64,000 nucleotides of DNA, taken from the NCBI RefSeq assembly GCF_047495495.1, contig NZ_CP179930.1, positions 1,860,001 through 1,924,000 of the forward strand, given 5' to 3'. The position numbers were made by a program, and so were the translations under genes. This DNA is from Zymobacter sp047495495 (GTDB lineage: Bacteria; Pseudomonadota; Gammaproteobacteria; Pseudomonadales; Halomonadaceae). Under the pieces are notes generated by a model. That model searched no databases. It was not told the origin of the DNA and worked only from the letters and a program-made list of their open reading frames with translations. Below, in pieces: positions 7,978 through 17,349 of this stretch (its first letter is position 1; every line of letters begins with the position of its first letter).

Positions 7978-8973
7978 ATGGCTGTCACTATTGATCAGGT
8001 GCTGCGCGAAGCCGCCGCGCGAGGCATTCATTACCAAGACGGCGTGCGGCCGACGATGCTGGCCAGCGACTCTGTGCCAGGCATGATCACCACGCCTAAC
8101 GGCTCCATTCCTGCTGCGTTCACGACCTACTTTGATCCGCAAGTAGTGCGTGTTGCACTGTCCCCGTTGAAGTCTGAAACGATTATGTCTTCGGTACAGC
8201 GCGGCAGCTGGTTAGATACAGATCTGCAATTCATGATCGTCGAGCCAATTGGGCAAGCCTCGGCTTATGGCGACTACGACAATGGCGGTACGGCTGATGC
8301 CAACACCGGCTTCGATCGTCGCCAAACGTTCCACTTCCAGACTCACGTCAAGGTTGGCGATTTAGAAGCTGAACGCGCCGCCCGCATGAACCTGAATATC
8401 GCGGGCGAGAAGCAGCAGGCTGGAATCATGACCCTTAATCGCCTGCGCAATAAGATCAACTTCTTCGGTATTGAAGGTCTCGACGTGCGCGGCATCCTGA
8501 ATGACAAGGATCTGCCTGCACCGATCACGCCCGCTGGCGGCACTAAGTGGTCGACGAAGGCTCCAGAGGACATCGTGGCCGACGTGCTGAGCCTGTTCGC
8601 TGACGCACAGAAGCGCGCTGACGGCACCCTCGAAATGGACAGCCCGATGGTGCTGGCAATCTCGCCTAACCTTGAGCCGGTGCTTGGCCGTACCAACTCC
8701 TACGGCTTGGAAATCAAGGCACAGCTGCAGAAGAAATTCTCGAAGCTACGCATTGAGACCGCGCCGGAATACGCCACTGCTAACGGTGAGCTGGTGCAGC
8801 TGATTCCCGATCGCGTAATGGGATACGAAGTCGGTAACACGGTCTTCACCGAGCGCCTTCGCTTCCACCGCACCGAGATTCGCACCTCAAGCTACGCGCA
8901 GAAGCTGTCCGCCGGCACCGCTGGTGCTGTCATCAAATACCCGTACGGGATCGCACAGATGTTGGGAGTGTAA
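7978..8973 (+). CDS. Major capsid protein (DUF2184 type)
   Basis: 331 residues. It matches DUF2184 major capsid proteins (HK97-type fold expected). Characteristic stretches include IPAAFTTYFDPQVVRVALSP near residue 38 and the C-terminal KYPYGIAQMLGV. A longer frame begins at 7891, but ATG 7978 follows CAGGAGG and directly follows the previous stop, so it is the start. Usually the most abundant virion protein. Confidence 0.92.
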   Translation: MAVTIDQVLREAAARGIHYQDGVRPTMLASDSVPGMITTPNGSIPAAFTTYFDPQVVRVALSPLKSETIMSSVQRGSWLDTDLQFMIVEPIGQASAYGDYDNGGTADANTGFDRRQTFHFQTHVKVGDLEAERAARMNLNIAGEKQQAGIMTLNRLRNKINFFGIEGLDVRGILNDKDLPAPITPAGGTKWSTKAPEDIVADVLSLFADAQKRADGTLEMDSPMVLAISPNLEPVLGRTNSYGLEIKAQLQKKFSKLRIETAPEYATANGELVQLIPDRVMGYEVGNTVFTERLRFHRTEIRTSSYAQKLSAGTAGAVIKYPYGIAQMLGV

Positions 8974-8977
8974 CGAC

Positions 8978-9325
8978 ATGGCTAACGTAGTAATCGGTTG
9001 CAAGCTGCCGCACGGCATTCGCCTGAATATCGAAGGCACAGAAGTCCACCTCAAGGGAGCTAATAGCTCCCTTATTTTTGGCGGCTACGGCATGACTGAG
9101 GTCGATAGCGATCTGGCTGACAAGCTGTTCGATCAGTACGCCGACGCTGAGTACATCAAGCGCGAAATGGTGTTCAAGCAGTCCAATGCCAAGTCTGCTC
9201 AGTCTGCTGCAGAAGAGCGCAAAGACGAGAAGACAGGTCTTGAAGGTCTCAACAAAGATGCTCCGATGTCTGGCATCACGCCAACCGACGAGCAGAAAGA
9301 CGAGAACAAGAAAGCAAAGGGGTGA
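8978..9325 (+). CDS. Hypothetical head protein after capsid
   Basis: 115 residues. The N-terminal half is compact (VIGCKLPHGIRLNIEGTEV), the C-terminal half is a very charged, probably disordered tail (EERKDEKTGLE... ending NKKAKG). The same sort of protein follows the capsid gene in related phages and may be a head-closure or minor decoration protein, but its role is unknown to me. ATG 8978 is chosen because GGGAG overlaps the capsid stop at correct spacing. Confidence 0.7.
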   Translation: MANVVIGCKLPHGIRLNIEGTEVHLKGANSSLIFGGYGMTEVDSDLADKLFDQYADAEYIKREMVFKQSNAKSAQSAAEERKDEKTGLEGLNKDAPMSGITPTDEQKDENKKAKG

Positions 9326-9328
9326 TCT

Positions 9329-9781
9329 ATGACGGCAGTCACGTTTGATGCGGAAGCGTTCAAGGGCCGCTATCCCGAGTTTGTGGCAGTGGCGGAGGCG
9401 ACACTGACAGTAGTGTTCGATGAGGCATGCTTACTGATCGACAACGGCGATGCCAGCCCAGTGTCGGACGTGACTCGCCGCAAGATCATGCTGTGGTTGG
9501 CGGTGGCTCACTTGGCAAAGCTGGGCCGCTTGACCGAGCAAGCAATGGACATTCAATCCGACGTGCCCACTGGCCGCCTGTCTACCGCGCACGAGGGCTC
9601 AGTTACAGCAACGTTCAGCGTCGGCCCTGAGACGGACGAGAACGCCTTCTGGCTGCAAACGGCCTACGGGCAGCAGCTATGGAAGCTGATGGCACCGTAT
9701 CGTCAGGCCGTTTATGTGCCGGGCACTGCTTATCCGCCAAGCTGGGAGGATGATCCTTATGGCTTCACTAACGGGTGGTGA
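9329..9781 (+). CDS. Head-tail connector protein (DUF4054)
   Basis: 150 residues. The start FDAEAFKGRYPEF and the later LWLAVAHLAKLGR fit DUF4054 adaptor proteins, which bind below the portal to extend the DNA channel. It lies 3 bases after the preceding stop and overlaps the next gene by 23 bases. Confidence 0.8.
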   Translation: MTAVTFDAEAFKGRYPEFVAVAEATLTVVFDEACLLIDNGDASPVSDVTRRKIMLWLAVAHLAKLGRLTEQAMDIQSDVPTGRLSTAHEGSVTATFSVGPETDENAFWLQTAYGQQLWKLMAPYRQAVYVPGTAYPPSWEDDPYGFTNGW

Positions 9782-10229
9782 CGCGCTAAGGCGTCGCCTT
9801 GGCAACATTGCGAAGCGGCTGGATGGCAAGCAGGAACTGCGCGTCGGCTTTCTTGAAGGGGCTACATACCCCGATGGAACGCCTGTTGCCACGGTAGCCG
9901 CTGCTAACGAATTCGGGCGACCGGACAAAGGCCAGCCACCCCGCCCCTTCTTCCGCCAGATGATCGACGAGAACTCGCCCAACTGGGGCCGCCAAATCGG
10001 CAAGCTGCTGAAAGCTAATGGCGGTGACTCTGCCGCTGCGCTAGATGCGATGGGATCGGTGATCAAAGGGCAGCTACAGCGCTCGATCAACCAATTCACT
10101 TCCCCACCGCTTGCTCCATCGACCATTGAGCGTAAGGGCTTCGACAAACCTTTGATTGAGACAGCTCACATGCTGCGTAGCGTCGATTACGAATTAGTGG
10201 GCAATGGAGGTAGTGATGAATCTGCATAG
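9759..10229 (+). CDS. Neck / tail-completion protein
   Basis: 156 residues from ATG 9759, which sits 8-10 bases after GGGAGG. The pattern LRVGFLEGATYPDGTPVATV followed by ANEFG and PPRPFFRQMI is typical of HK97 gp10 / virion morphogenesis-type neck proteins that terminate the tail and connect it to the head. Starts at 9714 and 9750 are also in frame but less well placed. Confidence 0.7.
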   Translation: MASLTGGDALRRRLGNIAKRLDGKQELRVGFLEGATYPDGTPVATVAAANEFGRPDKGQPPRPFFRQMIDENSPNWGRQIGKLLKANGGDSAAALDAMGSVIKGQLQRSINQFTSPPLAPSTIERKGFDKPLIETAHMLRSVDYELVGNGGSDESA

Positions 10230-10584
10230 CATGGTGTCGGGCGCTATTGGCGCGATCAATCCGCATCAGAAAGCTACCGTGGTCACGTTCGACGGCTGGC
10301 AAACGTCGCCCTCTGGCAAGCGCGAGCCAAAGCAATCTGATCCGGTCACGGTCACCGTGCAGCGCCAGGAGCTGTCGCAGAAAGACCTTGCCCATATCGC
10401 AGGACTAAACGTCCAAGGGCAACTGTGCTCTGTCTATCTGAACGGACAGCACAGCGGCATCGTGCGGCCCGACGGCAAAGGTGGCGAGCAGTTCACACTG
10501 GCCGATGGCACGACCTGGAAAGTGATCGCGGTGCCGGAACAGTGGCCCGACTGGTCGAAGGTGATTCTATGCCGACAAACGTGA
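10216..10584 (+). CDS. Phage neck-region protein
   Basis: 122 residues, likely beta-rich, without a domain I can name. Its position between two neck proteins in all related phages I know of suggests a head-tail joining or tail terminator role. ATG 10216 has GGAGGT four bases upstream and overlaps the previous gene by 14 bases. It overlaps the next gene by 16 bases. Confidence 0.65.
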   Translation: MNLHSMVSGAIGAINPHQKATVVTFDGWQTSPSGKREPKQSDPVTVTVQRQELSQKDLAHIAGLNVQGQLCSVYLNGQHSGIVRPDGKGGEQFTLADGTTWKVIAVPEQWPDWSKVILCRQT

Positions 10585-11108
10585 CCGTTAGCATCACGAT
10601 TGACGACCTGATGACAGCCTTGCGCGGTTTTTTGCTATCTGCGACAGGGGTAAGTGAGGTCATTCAGGCATTTGGTAACGACGTACCGATGCCTAAAGGC
10701 GAGTGCATCATCCTGTCAGATATCGGCACCAAGGGGCTGTCGACGGATATCACCGAGTACGACGGGCCTGCTAGCGCTGCAAAGCACAGCCGCTCAACTC
10801 AGTGGCGCTGCCAGATTGATATCTACGGCGAACGCGCTCACGACCTTGCCACGATCATCGCAACGCTCTGGCGCTCGACATACGGCTGTGACGACCTTGC
10901 CCAGCGCTTGCCGGGCTTCCAACCGCTCTACTCGTCCGAGCCTCGTCAGATGAACTTCATCAGCGGTGAAGCCAACTACGAGCCGCGTTACACACTTGAT
11001 CTGATCAGCAACTTCCGCCCAATCGTCACCGTCCCTCAATCATTCGCAACGCGCTTCGATCTGCAACTGGTCGAAGTCGATTCAACCTATCCACCTGATA
11101 AGGATTAG
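10569..11108 (+). CDS. Tail terminator-like neck protein (LIC_12616 type)
   Basis: 179 residues from ATG 10569. The order of elements (ITIDDLMTALRGFLL, then WRCQIDIYGERAHDLATIIA, then PRYTLDLISNFRPIVTVPQSF) matches the LIC_12616/phage neck family found just before tail sheath genes. These resemble tail terminators that cap the tube. The longer frame from 10425 is only the shadow of the upstream gene. Confidence 0.7.
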   Translation: MPTNVTVSITIDDLMTALRGFLLSATGVSEVIQAFGNDVPMPKGECIILSDIGTKGLSTDITEYDGPASAAKHSRSTQWRCQIDIYGERAHDLATIIATLWRSTYGCDDLAQRLPGFQPLYSSEPRQMNFISGEANYEPRYTLDLISNFRPIVTVPQSFATRFDLQLVEVDSTYPPDKD

Positions 11109-11110
11109 TC

Positions 11111-12607
11111 ATGTCTATCCCTATGGGCAACATCATCAGCATGATCCCCGGCGTTATTGCCGCCACGGGGAACGCGCTGAATCTGAACGGCGTCTTTCTG
11201 ACGAAATCCGATAAAGTCCCCGCGCGTACTGCGCCGTACTTCGGCTCCGCTGACGCCGTGGGCAGCTACTTCGGTTACGACTCCGACGAGTATGCCGCAG
11301 CCGTGGGCTACTTCACTGCTGACGACAACAAGCAGGCGGTACCGGGACGCATCTACTTCTTTCACTATGCCACTGCGGCCACCGCTGCGAGCCTGTCTAG
11401 CGCTTCATTGGCCGACATTACGCTCGATAAGCTGAAAGAGATCACGGGCTTTATCAGTGTTTTTGTTGATGGCACTGAGAAGAAAGTCGACAAGCTAGAC
11501 CTGTCTGCGGCCACGTCCTTTCAAAACGCTGCGGGCATTATGTCTGATGCGCTGAAAGCAACGGTAACGTACGACATTACGCGCAAGTGCTTCGTCATTG
11601 CCTCCGGCACCACGGGTACTAAGTCGACTATTGCATACGCCACTGGCGCTGCTGCTGACTCCTTGCGGCTGTCTTCTAACACTGGTGCCATCCTGTCTGC
11701 ACAGGGCACTGATGCCGACACGCCTAACACGGCAATGACTGCGCTGGGCCATATCACCCAAGCATGGGCGACCTTCACCACCATGTTTGAACCGACGCTC
11801 GACGAGAAGCTGGGCTTCAAAACGTGGTCAGCCGCGCAGAACGATCGCTTCCTATACGTTGCATGGGATACCGATGCCAACGCCTTCGTAGCCAACAACA
11901 CGTCTAGCTTTGGCGCGCAGATCAAGGCTGAGAAAGCCTCTGGCGTTGTCGCATTCGCGGGTGAAGCATCCCAAGCCGCACAGCTGCGCAAAGTCGCTGC
12001 ATTCGCTATGGGTGCGATCGCCTCCACTGACTACGACCGCACAAACGGCCGCAAATCACTGGCATTCAAATCCCAGTCCGGCCTCGCCGCTATCGTCACT
12101 GACGCTACCCGCGCAGCTACTGCAATCGACAACGGCTACAACATCTACGGCGCATATGCGACGGCAATGGATGGTTTCAACTGGCTGTATCCGGGCACCG
12201 TGCCGGGTCGCTTCAAGACTATTTCTGCTTACGTCAATCAAATCTGGCTCAACGCGCAGATTCAGTACGCGCTAGCGACACTCGTCAAACAGGTGAACAG
12301 CATCCCATTCAATGCTGACGGCGATGGTCTGGTCGAAGCCGCTGTGCTTGATCCAGTCAATACGGGCGTCAATGCTGGCGTGATTCGTAAAGGAGTGTCG
12401 CTGAGCGAGTCGCAGAAGCAGCAGTTATTCAACGCGATTGGTCGCGACGTTGCGGGAGCCATGGAAGCCAAGGGCTACATCTTCATCCCAGGCTGCTCCA
12501 CCGCCTCTGCTGCGCAGCGCACTGATGGCGTGATTAAGCCCTCTCTCTACTACATGGATGGCGGCGAAGTACGCTCCATCTCCATGACCTCTACTGCCGT
12601 TCTCTAA
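11111..12607 (+). CDS. Contractile tail sheath protein (DUF3383)
   Basis: 498 residues. DUF3383 family tail sheath, showing that the phage is a myovirus. N-terminal IPGVIAATGNALNLNGVFLT and DDNKQAVPGRIYFFHY and the C-terminal PSLYYMDGGEVRSISMTS are typical. The sheath contracts around the tube to drive it through the cell envelope. Only 2 bases separate it from the upstream gene. Confidence 0.9.
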   Translation: MSIPMGNIISMIPGVIAATGNALNLNGVFLTKSDKVPARTAPYFGSADAVGSYFGYDSDEYAAAVGYFTADDNKQAVPGRIYFFHYATAATAASLSSASLADITLDKLKEITGFISVFVDGTEKKVDKLDLSAATSFQNAAGIMSDALKATVTYDITRKCFVIASGTTGTKSTIAYATGAAADSLRLSSNTGAILSAQGTDADTPNTAMTALGHITQAWATFTTMFEPTLDEKLGFKTWSAAQNDRFLYVAWDTDANAFVANNTSSFGAQIKAEKASGVVAFAGEASQAAQLRKVAAFAMGAIASTDYDRTNGRKSLAFKSQSGLAAIVTDATRAATAIDNGYNIYGAYATAMDGFNWLYPGTVPGRFKTISAYVNQIWLNAQIQYALATLVKQVNSIPFNADGDGLVEAAVLDPVNTGVNAGVIRKGVSLSESQKQQLFNAIGRDVAGAMEAKGYIFIPGCSTASAAQRTDGVIKPSLYYMDGGEVRSISMTSTAVL

Positions 12608-12617
12608 GGAGCACAAC

Positions 12618-13055
12618 ATGGCTGATAAAACGCTTACTTCGGCGAACAGCACCTTCTACTTGACCGTCAACAACTTGTACCCCACTCCGCGCAAGCTGGA
12701 AGGCTACAGCGCTGACAACATTTTCAGCACCGACGCGGTGGACTTGGCCGAAACGGTAATGGGTGCTGATGGCATTTTCCACGGCGGCAAGGTCTTCAAT
12801 GCCACCCCGCAGGAATTCCAGCTGATGCCCGACTGCAATGGCTGCACGATCATGGCGAACTGGGTGCAAGCGCAGGAAACAGCGCGCGAGGTCTACAAGG
12901 CCAGCGCTACATTCACCATCCCATCAATCGGCAAGAAGTTCACCTGTACGGATGGCTTCCTGACCCGTGCGCCGAAATTCCCAACCGCTGGCCGCATTCT
13001 TCAGGCCATGCAGTTCACGATCCAGTGGGGCAGCGTTACCGTGGAGGACGTATAA
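12618..13055 (+). CDS. Tail tube protein (DUF3277)
   Basis: 145 residues with the DUF3277 pattern: TLTSANSTFYLTVNNLYPTP near the start and GGKVFNATPQEFQLMPD in the middle. The protein forms the inner tube of the contractile tail. AAGGAG precedes ATG. The stop codon directly abuts the chaperone gene. Confidence 0.88.
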   Translation: MADKTLTSANSTFYLTVNNLYPTPRKLEGYSADNIFSTDAVDLAETVMGADGIFHGGKVFNATPQEFQLMPDCNGCTIMANWVQAQETAREVYKASATFTIPSIGKKFTCTDGFLTRAPKFPTAGRILQAMQFTIQWGSVTVEDV

Positions 13056-13457
13056 ATGGCACGCCGACAAGAGCAATACACGATCAAGGGTGGCCGCGAT
13101 AACGGCAAGACCTTCCTGCTGACAGAGATGCCCGCAGATCAGGCTGAACAGTTCGCGTGGCGCGCTATTTCTGCTGCTGCGCGTGGCGGCCTTAACGTTC
13201 CTGCAGAAATGGCCGGCAGCGGCTTCGCAGGGTTGGCGCAGATGGGCTTCAACATGCTTATGTCGATCAGCTTTGATGATTTGCAGCCGCTGCTCTACGA
13301 GATGATGCAGTGCGTCGTGCTGGTCCCTGACACGAGCAAGCCCTCGGTAACGCGCCCTATTGATCGCGAAGACATCGAAGAAGCCAGCACATACTTCAAG
13401 CTGCGTGCGGAGGTGTTCAAACTGCACGTGGGTTTTTCGAAAGCCGCCGAGAGCTAA
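13056..13457 (+). CDS. Tail assembly chaperone, short form (lambda G analogue)
   Basis: 133 residues, helical, beginning MARRQEQYTIKGGRDNGKTF. Its position between tube and tape-measure genes, and an open -1 frame without start codon downstream, identify it as the short member of a frameshifted tail chaperone pair. In lambda, proteins G and GT coat the tape measure and recruit tube subunits. The slippery site lies seven codons before its stop. Confidence 0.8.
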   Translation: MARRQEQYTIKGGRDNGKTFLLTEMPADQAEQFAWRAISAAARGGLNVPAEMAGSGFAGLAQMGFNMLMSISFDDLQPLLYEMMQCVVLVPDTSKPSVTRPIDREDIEEASTYFKLRAEVFKLHVGFSKAAES

Positions 13458-13678
13458 GCCTGACGCTCATCCCTGACCCGCCTTACGTCGATCGACTCGC
13501 CCGCTATACCAACGTCCCGCTCACTATCGCTACGGTTGTCTCTGCTCGCCTCGCGACGAAAGCGGAGCTATCGACCGTGCTCGGTGTGTGGGACTTGTAC
13601 GAGCTGCTCGAGATCCACCAGATCGATAGCCACAACCGGTACGTTGCAGACAAGCACCATGCAAGGAGTAACTCATGA
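13056..13678 (+). CDS. Tail assembly chaperone, -1 frameshift fusion (lambda GT analogue)
   Basis: If ribosomes slip back one base at 13430-13436, the frame continues for 80 more codons to TGA 13676-13678, giving about 207 residues. The extension (LTLIPDPPYVDRLARYTNV onward) is clearly protein-like but has no start codon of its own near its beginning. It overlaps the tape-measure start by ATGA. This is the usual organisation of caudoviral tail chaperones. Confidence 0.75.
13430..13436 (+). promoter_or_regulatory. Slippery heptamer for -1 ribosomal frameshift
   Basis: G GGT TTT in the zero frame is an X XXY YYZ heptamer. Slippage gives GGG TTT and continues into the open -1 frame. It lies 19 bases before the zero-frame stop, as in lambda G/GT (whose site is GGGAAAG). 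Confidence 0.75.
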
Positions 13679-16170
13679 ACATCGTTGACGCCCTTGTCGT
13701 GACGCTTGGGCTTGATTCGTCTGGCTTTGACCAAGGTCAGAAGAAGGCTTCCGACGACCTTGGCCGCATGTCCCAAGATGCCCATCGCGCACAGCAGTCA
13801 TTCGACAGCATGGGCAATAGCATGTCGGCATCTGGCCGAGCCATGCAAAACTCAATGGCCGGACTGCCTGTACTGCTCCACGAGATATATGGCGCAATCG
13901 TTCGCATGACCGAACAAGTCACCGGGGTTGAGCAGATGACGCTTAGTCTTGAGGACTTCAATGGCCTAGCCGAACAAGCTTCCAAGGATGCGCGTGAAGC
14001 AGCTGGCGCCATGGGGGAAATGGGTGACGCTGCCAATGGCGCGGCAGGAAGCATCAACGATGCCGGCGGCTCGATTGATAGCGCAGCAGAAAAAACACGC
14101 CGACTTGGCGAAGCTGGCAGCAAGCTAGGTAAAGAGTTTGGTCGCTCAGGTGATCAGATGGCCCGCTCTCTTCGCGGTGTGGCCAATGAGATGCTAGGCG
14201 TTCTGGCGCTGTCCAAAGGCGGTAGTTTTCTCAGCGGACAAGTTGTAGATAGCGTCAACTCTCAGGCCGAGGTTGGACGCCAATCCGTCAATTTGGGAAT
14301 GAGCCCGCGTGATCTCAAAGCGTGGGAGTCGGTATCAGAGCTCTACGGCGGCAGCGCTGATGAAGCGCGGCAGACGATCGGCGGCATCCGCCAATCGGTG
14401 TATGACAACATCTACAAAGGCGCAGAAGTCCCTCAGTGGGCCCGCATGCTCAACATCCAGCTGGATAACGGCAACGGCGGCATGCGCGATATGGAAGGTA
14501 TCATTGCTGATATTTTCGATGGGCTAAAAAACCTTTCTCCCGACGATCAATCGTATGTTTCCCAGCAGCTTGTCGGCCTCTCTCCTTCGTTTGCAAACAT
14601 GGCACACAAGGGCGGCGCAAACCTTCACGGAGAGTTAGCAGCCGCCCGAGAGCGCTCCGGCTTGACCGACGAAGGCGTCAAGAATGCCCAAGAGTTTCAG
14701 CGCCAGTCGATTGAGGCGCTACAAGGTCTTGAGGGCGCATGGAATAAATTCATAGGTGAAAACGCCCCCGCACTCACTCAAGCATTAGCCGGTATTACGA
14801 ATGAGTTCGCTAAATTTGGCAAAGAGATTTCAGATAGCCTTGAAGACTTCAGTAACTTTAAAAATAAACATGCGAGTGGGGCGTCCCCTGTAGATCAAGC
14901 TGGTGACTATCTGGGCGTGCAGATTATCAAGGTTCTTACTGGCAAGGATGACGACGCTGCAGCAGAAACCGTGAAATGGATGAACGAGCTATATTCAGGC
15001 AAAAAGCAAGCACCAGACGGCGTCCTATACGATCCATCAGAGCTAGAAGGCGGCCCTACAGACGACCGCTGGAAAGACCTCAATTACTTCAAAAGGAATA
15101 GCCTTGAGTCACGAATTCAAGAAAGAGATGCCGGAGGCGAACCCTCTCCATGGAAAGGCAATCCTGAGTTGCGCGCGTATGACGAAGCCATCTGGGCTGA
15201 GCATCAGAAGCGGTTGGACTGGGAGAAGAAGCAGACAGAGCTCATCGAAAAGAATGGCTATAAGGCCGTCTACCCCTCGCTCCCCGAAGGCAGTCAGATA
15301 AAAACAGGACGCCTATCTAACCACGTCCCCATTGGTAGCTTCTCTACGCAAAGAGCCTCCGAAACTCCTGAAAACCCCAACTTGCTTAAGGATATGGGGC
15401 CCGTCAGATACGAAGGCGCGCAGTCAGTCGATGATGTTGCACAGCGCATTCTTTTCAAAGAGTCTCGTGGCCGAAGATATGACCAGAACGGGAATATCAA
15501 GGTCAACAAAACATCAGGAGCTACGGGCGAGTACCAAATACTCCCTTCAACTGCGCATGATCCGACACTCTGGAAGCGGTACAGAGTAAAACCGGCAAGG
15601 GACGACTCTCCTGATGAGTACGCGCGCGTTGCTCGCGATCTTATAGCTGCCTATCACCGCAAATATAACGGTGACTCCCAAAAGATCATGTCAGCGTATA
15701 ACGCTGGCGACGGGGCGACCGATAGCGCAATTGCAAAGTGGGGTGCTGAGTGGCGCAAGCACATGCCGGGCGAAACTCGCGGGTACATGGACTTCGATCC
15801 GTCCCAAAAGAACTTTGGTGGCTACCCCGCCGAAAGATTAGCCAAGCAGCCATCCCGTGAAGAGCAGCAAGCTGTAGCAGGAATGCAAAAAGTCATGGAA
15901 GGCGTGCGTGACGCGCAATCTATGATGGGCAAAGGACAGCATCCCCAGTCTGTCGTTTCGCCGCAGCTGCAGGCACAGACCTCCCCCGCCATGTCCCCAG
16001 GCGTTCAGCAAGCAATGAGTAACGATAACCGCACCATCACCAGCACCACAGCCACACACATCGACAACGTCAATGTTCATGTGCCGGGCGGCAACTCGAA
16101 AGAGATTGCCGGTGGTATCGGATCGGCATTGCAGCGCCACCCGCTGATCAACGGAGCGAACTATGCCTAA
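13675..16170 (+). CDS. Tape measure protein with lytic transglycosylase domain
   Basis: 831 residues. The N-terminal 400 are Ala/Gln-rich and helical with a short hydrophobic stretch near 175-190, as in tape measures that set tail length. Residues about 585-705 form a lysozyme-like transglycosylase domain: FKESRG near 595 with the catalytic glutamate, GATGEYQILPSTAHDP, and SAYNAGDGATDSAIAKWG. This part probably opens peptidoglycan during injection. The C-terminal helix leads into the baseplate. The start overlaps the chaperone stop. Confidence 0.9.
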   Translation: MNIVDALVVTLGLDSSGFDQGQKKASDDLGRMSQDAHRAQQSFDSMGNSMSASGRAMQNSMAGLPVLLHEIYGAIVRMTEQVTGVEQMTLSLEDFNGLAEQASKDAREAAGAMGEMGDAANGAAGSINDAGGSIDSAAEKTRRLGEAGSKLGKEFGRSGDQMARSLRGVANEMLGVLALSKGGSFLSGQVVDSVNSQAEVGRQSVNLGMSPRDLKAWESVSELYGGSADEARQTIGGIRQSVYDNIYKGAEVPQWARMLNIQLDNGNGGMRDMEGIIADIFDGLKNLSPDDQSYVSQQLVGLSPSFANMAHKGGANLHGELAAARERSGLTDEGVKNAQEFQRQSIEALQGLEGAWNKFIGENAPALTQALAGITNEFAKFGKEISDSLEDFSNFKNKHASGASPVDQAGDYLGVQIIKVLTGKDDDAAAETVKWMNELYSGKKQAPDGVLYDPSELEGGPTDDRWKDLNYFKRNSLESRIQERDAGGEPSPWKGNPELRAYDEAIWAEHQKRLDWEKKQTELIEKNGYKAVYPSLPEGSQIKTGRLSNHVPIGSFSTQRASETPENPNLLKDMGPVRYEGAQSVDDVAQRILFKESRGRRYDQNGNIKVNKTSGATGEYQILPSTAHDPTLWKRYRVKPARDDSPDEYARVARDLIAAYHRKYNGDSQKIMSAYNAGDGATDSAIAKWGAEWRKHMPGETRGYMDFDPSQKNFGGYPAERLAKQPSREEQQAVAGMQKVMEGVRDAQSMMGKGQHPQSVVSPQLQAQTSPAMSPGVQQAMSNDNRTITSTTATHIDNVNVHVPGGNSKEIAGGIGSALQRHPLINGANYA

Positions 16171-16966
16171 GATCAATTTCCCCAGCGTCCCCATAGCAGA
16201 AGGCGTTCCGAGCTTGGCACGCTCTGCCTATGGAATCGCACAGAAGTCAGGCACTACTGGCCGCGCGATGGGGCTGACTGGCGGGCTGGCCGGAACGTTC
16301 CTCGGACAGTATCTCAATAGCATGCTGGCACCGACGTACGCCCTGCTCGACCGTAATGGCAACAAGCTGATTCAGCCTGACGGACCGGGTGAATTCGAGA
16401 TGAAAGGCGATGCCAACATTTCAAACTATCCCGTAGAAGATGGCGGCTTCCAGTCATACAACAAGGTCGTTAACCCAGAAGAGCTGACGATCACTCTACT
16501 GTGCGGCGGACAGGGCCCAATGTCCCGTGATCGCTTTTTGGCACGCTGTCGAGAGTTAAAAAACGGCACCGATATTGTGACACTGGTCACTCCTGATCAG
16601 GTGTATCGATCAGTGGTGTGTACTGGCATGGGGTACAGCAAAACATCGCGCAACGGTGCAACGCTGTTGACGGTCACTCTTCCCTTCAAAGAAGTGCGCG
16701 ATGGCGCGTCATCAACGTATGCCAAGGCCAAGCGCGACAGTAGCAACCCCATTCAAGAGTCGGGCAAGGGCGAAACGAAGAGCAAGTTCGAGACAACGAT
16801 GGACGACTGGGGGGTTACGGACGGGCTCAAAAAAATCAACAACCTAATGAAGGATGTCGGCGATACCGCCAGCGATGCCGCATCATCTGCCAGCGACGCG
16901 CTTAGCAAGGCTGGCGAGGGAATAGGAGATGCTGGCCGTTACTTTGGAAAATACGGGATCGGCTGA
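16163..16966 (+). CDS. Baseplate / tail protein after tape measure
   Basis: 267 residues. An N-terminal Gly-rich hydrophobic stretch (GLTGGLAGTFLGQYLNSML) is followed by a beta domain (FEMKGDANISNYPVEDGGFQ, NPEELTITLLCGG) resembling Dit- or gp53-like hub components placed here in small contractile baseplates. The C-terminal tail is Ala/Ser/Asp-rich and repetitive. It overlaps the tape measure by 8 bases and the next gene by one. Confidence 0.7.
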   Translation: MPKINFPSVPIAEGVPSLARSAYGIAQKSGTTGRAMGLTGGLAGTFLGQYLNSMLAPTYALLDRNGNKLIQPDGPGEFEMKGDANISNYPVEDGGFQSYNKVVNPEELTITLLCGGQGPMSRDRFLARCRELKNGTDIVTLVTPDQVYRSVVCTGMGYSKTSRNGATLLTVTLPFKEVRDGASSTYAKAKRDSSNPIQESGKGETKSKFETTMDDWGVTDGLKKINNLMKDVGDTASDAASSASDALSKAGEGIGDAGRYFGKYGIG

Positions 16967-17262
16967 TGAATATCCAAACAATCACTTTGCAGCAGACCCC
17001 ATCACAACAGCTTGATCTTTCGCTAAATGAGCAAGCATGCACATTGAAAGTGGGCCAGCGCAGCGGGAACGTCTACGTCGATCTGTACGTGAACAACTCC
17101 CCCATTGTGACGGGGGCATTGGCACGGGATCGCACGGGGCTGACGCGACATGACTACCTGCCGTTCAAGGGCGAGTTACTTTTCGTCGACACGCACGGTA
17201 CAGATGATCCGCAGTACACAGGGTTCGGCGATCGCTGGCAGTTGCTATATCTGTACGAATAG
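16966..17262 (+). CDS. Baseplate plug-like protein
   Basis: 98 residues, beta-rich. NVYVDLYVNNSPIVTGALAR and the ending GFGDRWQLLYLYE match the small baseplate plug family (cyanophage Pam3 gp18-like) found between hub proteins of minimal contractile baseplates. The start codon overlaps the preceding stop. Assignment rests on family resemblance and position. Confidence 0.65.
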   Translation: MNIQTITLQQTPSQQLDLSLNEQACTLKVGQRSGNVYVDLYVNNSPIVTGALARDRTGLTRHDYLPFKGELLFVDTHGTDDPQYTGFGDRWQLLYLYE

Positions 17263-17306
17263 CGCTCCGCGCGGCGCCCCGCTCAACAATCCCTATCCAT
17301 AGACAT

Positions 17307-17338
17307 GCTCGACACCATCACTACGGTGGCGGGCTTTT
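17307..17338 (+). terminator. Intrinsic terminator-like hairpin inside baseplate operon
   Basis: GCTCG-A-CACC pairs with GGTG-G-CGGGC around an 8-base loop and is followed by TTTT. It ends 12 bases before the next start codon. It is a partial terminator or processing site between plug and hub genes. Confidence 0.5.
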
Positions 17339-17349
17339 GCAGGTGAATC

